Source of the DNA: Zopfochytrium polystomum
Lineage: Eukaryota; Chytridiomycota; Chytridiomycetes; Chytridiales; Chytridiaceae
DNA length: 20,110 bases
Direction of reading: 5' to 3'
Assembly (NCBI GenBank): GCA_025765615.1
Contig: JAIVFJ010000601.1
Span: 1-20,110 of the forward strand
Shown here one piece after another: positions 8,849 through 14,873 of the stretch (position 1 is the stretch's first letter; the number at the start of each line of letters is the position of its first letter). A program made the position numbers and the translations under genes. Below the pieces are notes generated by a model. That model did not search any database, was not told where the DNA came from, and worked only from the letters and a program-made list of their open reading frames with translations.

Positions 8849-9856
8849 GCGAGTTGTATCGAAAATACCCGAGGAAGAGGAGAAAGAGTATCTGAAGTTG
8901 GTTGGACGCTTATCTGTTTCGATCAGAAGTATGCTTTGATGCTGGAGAACCTGGGCAGCAAAAACTCGTCTCGGGCAAATAAACTAGATTCATCCCCACC
9001 GAGAGGTCGAGGTTCCTAAATTGAGAGAGAATGGCCATTAAAGAGACCCTTTCTTGTTTCAACAGATTTCCAGTGGTTAACATTTGCCGGCTTGACCTCG
9101 TGTCAACTAGATCGATCCGTAGGTGTACCAGGCTTTCTTATTCCCCTTACTTTTTGCGCTCAGTTGGGCAGGTGGGATCTTGCTGCAATAATTTTGATCA
9201 TATAGAGGCAGAATTTGAGATTTTTCGTTAGTGCACACAGCTAACGCGCGAGCGCGATCGACTGGCCTCTCACACTGAATTTTTACACTCTTCCTCACCA
9301 TTATTTCATGGCACACGCTCTCTCGCTGTCTCTATCTCTCTCCCCCTCCTCCCACTGTCAGACTTTCCCACGAGTGACGCAACTCAATCGCCATTCGAAC
9401 GAACGGCACCACTGCGGTCACGTGCACCACCGCCACCCTACGCCGACGCCGCCGACCCACGCGTCGCCGATCTCAAGCGCGCCGCGGCAGCGCTCACGAC
9501 CTTTGCCCGCCGTCGCCGTCGCCGAGCTCGCGGCGTTCTCGGACGGCGTGACCGGCTCCGCGCGCGGACCGACCGGGAAGCCGCCGCCGAGTTCGCGGCG
9601 CGGGTGGTTCGATGAGCGAGGGGGGACGCGGAGGACTTTGCGAGCACCGCGTTGGGGCCGTGATCGAAGAAGGGAACCAACTTTGATTGTCCGGTTGTGG
9701 ATAATGCTGGGCCCATAGCGTCTGAGAACAGAAATAGTTCACATCTCTCACGGAGGGCTCAGCGTCATACGTTGCGATAGCAAGAAGCAAAGCAGCAGAA
9801 CGCAAAGAGAAAGAACCAAATAGACAAACTGCAAACACACATTACAGCGACAGGCA
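8849..9856. other. intergenic region with one GC-rich, coding-like block
   Basis: 8849-9300 shows nothing recognisable. A CT-rich run lies at 9318-9350. The block 9421-9615 is strongly GC-rich, and in plus frame reads an Arg/Ala-rich helical stretch (DPRVADLKRAAAALTTFARR ... EAAAEFAARVVR) ending at TGA 9613-9615. I find no in-frame ATG or clear splice site for it, so it may be an exon remnant or a chance frame. 9620-9856 is the 3' side of the thioesterase gene. Confidence 0.35.
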
Positions 9857-10577
9857 TCACAGCTTCGAAGCCTGCGGCTCGTTCATGTACTTTGTGTGCG
9901 ACCCCGCTGCAACAAGCGGGCCCTTCTTTCCGTCCTTGCTCCGCTTGAAGACTTTCGTGTCCGTGAAATAAACTTTTTTCGCAATCTTGGGAACTGTGAC
10001 CTCAATCACCAGCACGTCGCCGACGACTGCCCCGGAAACGAATGTCGTCGAGAGGTCCAGTGAGACGCCGAAGAGCATCGGCCGTTCATTCGCCGCGTCG
10101 ATCAGGAGCTTGGACAGGCTCGAGATCAGGTCGATGATGGTCGACAGGCACCCGCCGTGGATAGTGCCAACGCCGTTGAGCATCTCCTCTGTCACCTGCC
10201 AATCGCGGGTTGTGAGTGGGTCATCCCAGGAGTGGCCCTCTCTCACCTCCAGTTCCCATACGAATCTGCCATCTGGGAGTGCTTCCACGAACTTGGAACC
10301 GTGGTAGATGGCAAGGTCCCAAGCCTTGTTCTGAAAGACGGGGTGGAGTTTGGCCGGTTATTTGGCGTTGAGGGGGGTCGAGTTCGCGGACTGCATCGCG
10401 AGGATCATTTTACTCTAGGCCCGGCCGAATGCGCAGTCAAAGTCGTGAACAACGGGTATGAGGTCCCAACCGCGCCCCGCGACTCCTCTCGATTCTCACC
10501 TGATTCTTTCCCCTATCCATCAGGAATGCAAGGATGGTCCGCTGGCGATCGGCGGGGAGAGAGCGAAAGTCGGGCAT
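9857..10577 (-). CDS. hotdog-fold acyl-CoA thioesterase, ACOT13/THEM2-like, tandem copy A
   Basis: Three exons give 166 aa: 10577-10500 (26 aa, begins MPDFRSLPADRQ), 10330-10247 (28 aa, NKAWDLAIYHGSKFVEALPD) and 10195-9857 (112 aa plus stop). Family (4HBT, thioesterase superfamily): hydrolysis of acyl-CoA thioesters. Exon 3 carries NGVGTIHGGCLSTIIDLISS, the Asn...HGG...Asp active-site helix region, then GVSLDLSTTFVSGAVVGD and the strand GSHTKYM typical of the fold. Intron 1 (10499-10331) has CAG|GTGAGA and TTTCAG; intron 2 (10246-10196) is only 51 nt, has GAG|GTGAGA and TTGGCAG, is a multiple of three and has no stop, so naive translation would keep 17 spurious residues. The copy at 11082-11950, with the same exon sizes, shows that it is an intron. 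Confidence 0.85.
10196..10246 (-). other. 51-nt in-frame intron hidden in thioesterase copy A
   Basis: GTGAGA donor, CTCAC near the 3' end as possible branch site, CAG acceptor. Removal joins WELE directly to VTEEMLNG, exactly the junction forced in copy B, where the same intron is 175 nt and contains stops. Confidence 0.8.
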
Positions 10578-11081
10578 CGCTCCTGTATATGATTAGGCAC
10601 AGGCTGGGGATTGCGCGTTGTTCTGATCGTGGAGACAAAACCCGCTTGGCAAAGGGCTGCTTTAATAACGCGTTGACGGGCAAGAAAAACGGATTCTCGG
10701 CACGGCAGTCACCGAGAATGGCAGCGATACAAACTCTATGGGTACATAAGAACAGTGCGACGACAACAGGGGGCGGCAGGCCGGAGTAAGCAGCGGTAAA
10801 TGCTGCTGTTAACAAGTAGCAGCTGTGTTCGTGACAGAACGCCTGCGATATGTGCAATGCGTTCAGTTCTTGTGTCAAGACGAGAGACCACCTCTATTTC
10901 CAACGCAACACGAGTAAAAAAAGAAAGCAAAGTGACAGTACAGAATGATGTGCGCAAAGCAAGAAGCCCGTCGGTATGTTCGCGCATAACGCGACGGGGA
11001 ATTAGGCATGAGAGCAAAACAGACCAGCAGCAACTAAACAGCAGAGAAAGTCAATATCCAAGGTGCCCGCCAGCAGCCCAT
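10578..11081. other. spacer between the tandem thioesterase genes
   Basis: 504 bp upstream of copy A and downstream of copy B. I see no coding potential, TATA box of good quality or repeat. It should hold the promoter of copy A (minus strand) near 10578-10750. Confidence 0.45.
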
Positions 11082-11950
11082 TTACAGCTTTGAAGCCTCC
11101 GGTTCGTTCATAAACTTTGTGTGCGACCCCTCTGCAACAAGCGGGCCCTTCTTCCCGTCCTTGCCCCGCTTGAACACCTTGGTGTCCGTGAAAAAAACCT
11201 TTTTCGCAATCTTTGGGACTGTGACCTCGATCACCAGAACGTCGCCGACGACGGCAGCGGAAATGAAGGTGGTCGACAGGTTCAGCGAGACGCCGCCGCG
11301 CAAGGGCCGATCGTTTGCCGCGTCGATCAGGAGCTTGGACAGGCTCGAGATCAGGTCGATGATGGTCGACAGGCACCCGCCGTGGATGGTGCCGGCGCCG
11401 TTGAGCATCTCCTCGGTCACCTACGCAAATTGCAAGTTGTGTCAAGCGGGCGAGGGTGGGTCGGAGCAGCGGAAAATAGACCAAATGAAAGAGATGAAGG
11501 AAAAGCCTGCAGAAGTCTTCCTGCACGGTGCGTGTGCTCGTTGGGAGTTCGCCGTCCGTGCGTGCACGTGGGTTGCGTCCCAGGATTAGTCTCACCTCAA
11601 GTTCCCATACGAACCGGCCGTCCGGCAGAGCCTCAACGAACTTTGAAGCGCGGAAGATGGTGGGGTCCCAACCAGTTTCCTAACAAAGCAAGGGGAAGGG
11701 GAAACTGCTTGTGTGAGTGATGATGATCAGTCAATGCTCCGATTGGCGGTTCATCGTGACGGCGACTTGCCATGATCGGGCAGTACAGACATGCCTCGTC
11801 CCGCATCACCGCCTCCTCCTCCTTCTAATATTCCTCCTCCTCCTCCTCCTCCTCCTCCTCTAGCTTTTCTACCTGGTTCCTTCCTGAATCCATCAGTATT
11901 GCCGCTATGGCCTGCTTGCGATCGGCAGGGAGAGCGTGAAAGTCGGGCAT
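11082..11950 (-). CDS. hotdog-fold acyl-CoA thioesterase, ACOT13/THEM2-like, tandem copy B
   Basis: Exons 11950-11873 (MPDFHALPADRK..., 78 nt), 11679-11596 (ETGWDPTIFRASKFVEALPD..., 84 nt) and 11420-11082 (VTEEMLNGAGTIHGGC..., 339 nt) give 166 aa, identical in exon lengths and phases to the neighbour at 9857-10577. Introns: 11872-11680 (CAG|GTAGAA ... TTAG, 193 nt, with a GAG-repeat) and 11595-11421 (GAG|GTGAGA ... GTAG, 175 nt). Exon 3 is nearly identical to that of copy A apart from scattered replacements (for example NGAGTIHGG, PLRGGVSLNLS, KKVFFTD, EPEASKL), whereas exon 2 has diverged more. A direct tandem duplication is the simplest origin. No targeting signal is evident. Confidence 0.85.
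11831..11861. repeat. CTC/GAG trinucleotide repeat inside intron 1 of thioesterase copy B
   Basis: About ten CTC units on the plus strand (GAG on the coding strand), just downstream of the GTAGAA donor. If the intron were retained it would encode poly-Glu before a stop. Copy A has no such repeat in its first intron. Confidence 0.8.
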
Positions 11951-12748
11951 TGATTGTCTGGGCGACTGTGTGTGAATGTCGATGGCGATGACGATGGCGA
12001 TGACGATGATGATGACACGATGATAATGATGACGGCAGGTTGAGGGGGAGTGTGAGGGGGCGAGGGGGGAGGGGGGAAGGCCTTTTTTTCTCCGACCTCT
12101 CGGCGTTCCAGCTTGCTGATCGGGGCTGCTGGTGCTGGGGCTGGGGGAGGTGTCTGTCCCTTCTTCTGCACACACACGTGATGTCACCTTCGGCTGAATC
12201 AAGGAGTGTGTGGGTGTGTGTGTGTGTGTGTGCGCGCGCACGCGCCGTCAAAATGATCGCTACGTTCGGTTCATTATGTTCTCGGTGGGCGTGCGGCATT
12301 TGAAGAGTTCCAGCGAGCACACCAATTGCAACTGGGACGCATTTGACGGAGACCGGCTACTGACCGTAAGGTTGGCGAGTGTTTTTCTCTGTGCTGCCCT
12401 TATCCTTCATTTTTTTCTTCTTCTTCTTCTTCTTCTTATTACTATTATTACAGTATTTTTAAAGAACGGGAGGCAGGAAGGGTGCAGAGGATGCACATAC
12501 AATATGTGATGAGATGAATGAGGGAAGGCTTAGCAGTAATTGCAGCTCGCAAATTGGACCAACCGGGCAGCCTCCCTTCGTGCGTGCGGGTACAGCTATC
12601 AGAGCAGCAGAAAAAATTTGGGTTCTTCCGCACCTCGCCGCAGGTAGCACCAGCGTGACGTCAAAGTGCAAGACACTCTCTGCTCCGAGCAAGCGCTTTC
12701 CAGGGTTGGGAAAACAAGAGGACTGTCCATTTGTCTGCCACAAACCTG
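11951..12748. other. repeat-rich intergenic region, no supported gene
   Basis: Upstream of thioesterase copy B. It contains a GATGAC/GATGGC-type imperfect repeat (about 11978-12037), a G-rich stretch (12040-12080), a GT dinucleotide run turning into CGCG (12205-12246) and a TTC/TTA run (12414-12450). ORFs here derive from these repeats and have no motifs. Confidence 0.5.
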
Positions 12749-12796
12749 CCATTTTGGACAGCATTTTGGACAGTCCAAAAATGCGACCCAAAATGG
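12749..12796. repeat. 48-bp compound inverted repeat
   Basis: Outer arms CCATTTTGG (12749-12757) and CCAAAATGG (12788-12796) are perfect complements. After symmetrical 3-nt spacers, inner arms GCATTTTGGAC (12761-12771) and GTCCAAAAATGC (12773-12784) pair with one bulged base around a 1-nt centre. It lies 78 bp upstream of the ATG at 12874. It could be a dimeric regulator site, a transcript hairpin or a small palindromic element; no choice can be made from sequence. Confidence 0.7.
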
Positions 12797-12873
12797 AAGG
12801 TAAATAGTTGATGTGTTAGCTCGTTCGTGCATCGCAAGGCGCAAAGGAAAAACCACCAACGACCACCAAAGCG

Positions 12874-13583
12874 ATGTCTCGATCGATGGATAGCCACGAC
12901 TCGACCAAACCGACGAACGCAACGACAAACAGCGCAGGTGCAGGACGCAGTCTTGGTGCTGGAATACCGCCATTCTTTCAAATGGAAAAATGGGCATCTT
13001 CGGTTCCTTTGCTTCCCGCTGTCGCCAAAACCCCAGCGATGCACCAACAGTTGAGGGATGTGACCAACACCTTGCCGTCAGTCGCCCAAACGATGAATGT
13101 TGACTTTCTTGCTGGGTGCAGTGGTGAGCAGGCGTGTTTCATTGATGAAAGCTGATGATCATGTCGGTGTTTAATTCAGGTCAGAGCAAGCAGTTTCCGA
13201 TCGGCCGAGTTGTCAGCAATGCCCACATACCTGGTCACACGCCACCTGGTGCTTTCACAACTACTCGACAACCCGAAGGCCGATCGTCATCACATATCCA
13301 CCCGATCGCACAACCTCCACTGTCCAGCTCTGATTCACCGCAATCACTGTTGTATGAGCATGATGGTCTGCCTCAGCTCAGCGTCAACTCTGATACTGGT
13401 CACACTAGCTCGAGAGGAAGCGATTCAAATTGGTCTTGCCATTCTCCGTCCTTAAACGACGGGATTTTGCCAGATGCTGGTCCTTCACGGAAGAGAAGAT
13501 GTATGTCTACGACAGTGAGCCCTGGACGCCCACCATCTGATGCCTGGAGCTACTTATCCAACGACTATGCGTGTCGACAGCAG
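12874..13583 (+). CDS. 5' part of Ser/Pro-rich, possibly nuclear protein, cut by an LTR retrotransposon
   Basis: Unrecognised family. Exon 1 12874-13123 starts MSRSMDSHDSTKPTN; the intron 13124-13179 (56 nt) has G|GTGAGC and ATTCAG and joins in phase 1 to exon 2, which stays open to the LTR boundary at 13583. The product (about 218 aa before the LTR) is rich in Ser, Pro, Gln and His with a basic patch GPSRKRRC that resembles a nuclear localisation signal, as in fungal transcription regulators, but no DNA-binding domain is visible. The frame runs directly into the LTR (ACRQQ then CYESPSG). Its downstream part must lie beyond the retroelements, outside the window, or be lost. A GTATGT at about 13500 could be another donor. 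Confidence 0.45.
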
Positions 13584-13602
13584 TGTTATGAATCACCCTC
13601 TG

Positions 13603-13665
13603 GAAACCTCTGGAACCTTCTAGAACATTCCTTCATGGAACCTTCTGGAACCTTCTGGAACCTTC
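13603..13665 (+). promoter_or_regulatory. heat-shock-element array in LTR of copy 1
   Basis: GAA and TTC pentamer cores begin at 13603, 13613, 13618, 13623, 13628, 13638, 13643, 13648, 13653, 13658 and 13663: eleven cores in a single 5-bp register, nearly all alternating in orientation (GAAnnTTCnnGAA). This matches the binding site of trimeric heat-shock factor (HSF1). The array sits about 110-170 bp upstream of the TATA box, in U3. Heat induction of the element is inferred. Confidence 0.75.
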
Positions 13666-13775
13666 TTTGCTTTCCTGACTTGTCTTGTTGTCATTGGTAT
13701 CATTGGTATCATTGTATTACTAATTGCTCTTTCTGGAACTTTCTTGGAGTCTTGACAAGGAACACTCTCAAAAGG

Positions 13776-13821
13776 TATAAAAGGGGGATGGGGGACCTGT
13801 CCCATCCCTCAAGTGAATTAT
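13776..13821 (+). promoter_or_regulatory. LTR core promoter: TATA box, dyad and predicted RNA 5' end
   Basis: TATAAAA at 13776-13782; GGGATGGG (13785-13792) and CCCATCCC (13801-13808) form a perfect 8-bp inverted repeat; AAGTGAATTAT at 13811-13821 starts 35 nt after the TATA and is the exact complement of the PBS. In Tf1 the first 11 nt of the transcript pair with the PBS, so the start is predicted at 13811. Confidence 0.7.
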
Positions 13822-13893
13822 TGTTTCCAATACAATCATCACTCCTCTCAGTTCCTTGTCTGCCTTGTCCTGTCCTGCCCTGTTCCTGACATC

Positions 13894-13904
13894 ATAATTC
13901 ACTT
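13894..13904 (+). other. self-primer binding site of copy 1
   Basis: ATAATTCACTT, two bases after the LTR, is the exact 11-nt reverse complement of AAGTGAATTAT at 13811-13821. I saw no match to the 3' end of initiator Met tRNA. This is the arrangement of Tf1/sushi elements, where the RNA 5' end is cleaved after 11 nt and primes minus-strand DNA. Confidence 0.75.
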
Positions 13905-13931
13905 CACCCTCTCCTACTACTCTCTGCCATC

Positions 13932-14855
13932 ATGTCTGACCCAAACAACATCTTCCCTGATGCAACTGCCTTCCAGGCCTTGATGGACCAATTACAAGCC
14001 CTCTCAAGACAGACACACCAACTTCAAGAACAAGTCCTTCACCAGCAGCACCAGCTTCAACAACAACTTCACCAACAAGAACATCAAGCTCTTCCCCTGC
14101 CTCAAGCCAACCAAGCAAGAGAGCCCAAGGTTCCCAGCCCTGACAAGTTCACTGGGCTGGCCAAAGACCTTAGGAACTTCATGGCCACTGTGGAGAATGT
14201 CATCCTTCTCCAACCTTCAAGATTTCCCAGTGAGCAAGTCAAGGTTCTTTTCACAAGCACCCTCCTGTCTGGTCAAGCTCAATCATGGTACAGATCTCTC
14301 CCAAGCACACCCAACACCCTGCAAGAGCTCTGGGAGGGGCTGGAAGCTACCTTTGGTGACCCCTACGCATCTTGGACAGCAAGATCCAAGCTCAAGCATA
14401 TCAAGCAAGGAAAGCAATCTTGTGTGGCCTACACCAACCAATTCAAGCAACTAGCCAGAGACTCTGGATACAATGATGCAGCTCTGATGGAGCTGTACCA
14501 TGATGGTCTCCATGAGTCTATCCAAGACATGCTCTCCCAGTCTCTGCACATCCCTGAGACCTTGGAAGAGTACATTCTCCTTGCCATCAAGATTGACAAC
14601 AGACTCTACTCCAAGAGGCTGAAGCAAAGACAAGTAGGAACTACATCAAGACCTACCCCAGTTCCTCAAGCTCTCACAGTTCCTGAACCCATGCAAGTGG
14701 ATGCAGTTGAGACACTTCCTAAGGGTCCTCTGAGCCAAGAGGAGAAAACAAGGAGGGCCCAGCAGGGACTGTGTTTTTACTGTGGCTCCAAGGAGCATGC
14801 TGTCAAGGACTGCCCAAGGAAGAAGCACCCAAACTCCCAGGTCCAGGCTCACTGA
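13932..14855 (+). CDS. gag: Gag polyprotein of copy 1
   Basis: 307-aa ORF, ATG 28 nt after the PBS. A Gln/His-rich coiled-coil-like N-terminus (about residues 15-55, LQEQVLHQQHQLQQQLHQQE) is followed by a retrotransposon gag capsid-type domain (about 70-215; SWYRSLPSTP, LWEGLEATFGDP, YTNQFKQLARDSGYND). A zinc knuckle CFYCGSKEHAVKDC (CX2CX4HX4C, about residues 282-295) and a basic tail RKKHPNSQ complete it. Gag packages element RNA in cytoplasmic particles. It ends at TGA 14853-14855, inside the loop of the frameshift stem. Confidence 0.92.
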   Translation: MSDPNNIFPDATAFQALMDQLQALSRQTHQLQEQVLHQQHQLQQQLHQQEHQALPLPQANQAREPKVPSPDKFTGLAKDLRNFMATVENVILLQPSRFPSEQVKVLFTSTLLSGQAQSWYRSLPSTPNTLQELWEGLEATFGDPYASWTARSKLKHIKQGKQSCVAYTNQFKQLARDSGYNDAALMELYHDGLHESIQDMLSQSLHIPETLEEYILLAIKIDNRLYSKRLKQRQVGTTSRPTPVPQALTVPEPMQVDAVETLPKGPLSQEEKTRRAQQGLCFYCGSKEHAVKDCPRKKHPNSQVQAH

Positions 14856-14873
14856 GGGGCAATTCCCTGGACC
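14828..14873 (+). promoter_or_regulatory. programmed -1 frameshift signal, gag to pol, copy 1
   Basis: Slippery heptamer CCCAAAC at 14828-14834, in the gag frame as C|CCA|AAC; a 5-nt spacer TCCCA; then a perfect 8-bp stem GGTCCAGG (14840-14847) with CCTGGACC (14866-14873) around an 18-nt loop that contains the gag stop. AGGGG in the loop (14855-14859) can pair with CCCCT downstream near 14887, so a pseudoknot is possible. Pol lies exactly in the -1 frame. Confidence 0.75.

Larger units (their letters stand above)
13584..13891 (+). repeat. 5' LTR of copy 1 (308 bp)
   Basis: Starts TGTTATGAATC and ends CCTGACA (TG...CA boundaries with 3-bp TGT/ACA inverted ends). The same sequence recurs at 17695-18048. 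U3 holds the heat-shock-element array and TATA box (13776-13782); the inferred R start is at 13811. The 3' boundary is inferred from the CA and the PBS two bases later. Confidence 0.85.

Noticed and set aside
11825..12241. 138-residue minus ORF with poly-Glu tail
   Set aside because: Only 11950-11873 is coding, as exon 1 of thioesterase copy B; the upstream part is repeat translation and the poly-Glu part is intron 1.
12448..13047. Several minus-strand ORFs of 60-130 residues in the 12.4-13.0 kb region
   Set aside because: Cys/Trp/Arg-rich random-looking translations overlapping a better spliced plus-strand model, without recognisable motifs.
13892..13910. tRNA-type primer binding site after the LTR
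   Set aside because: No TGG start and no resemblance to the initiator Met tRNA 3' end; the self-complementary 11-mer explains the position better.
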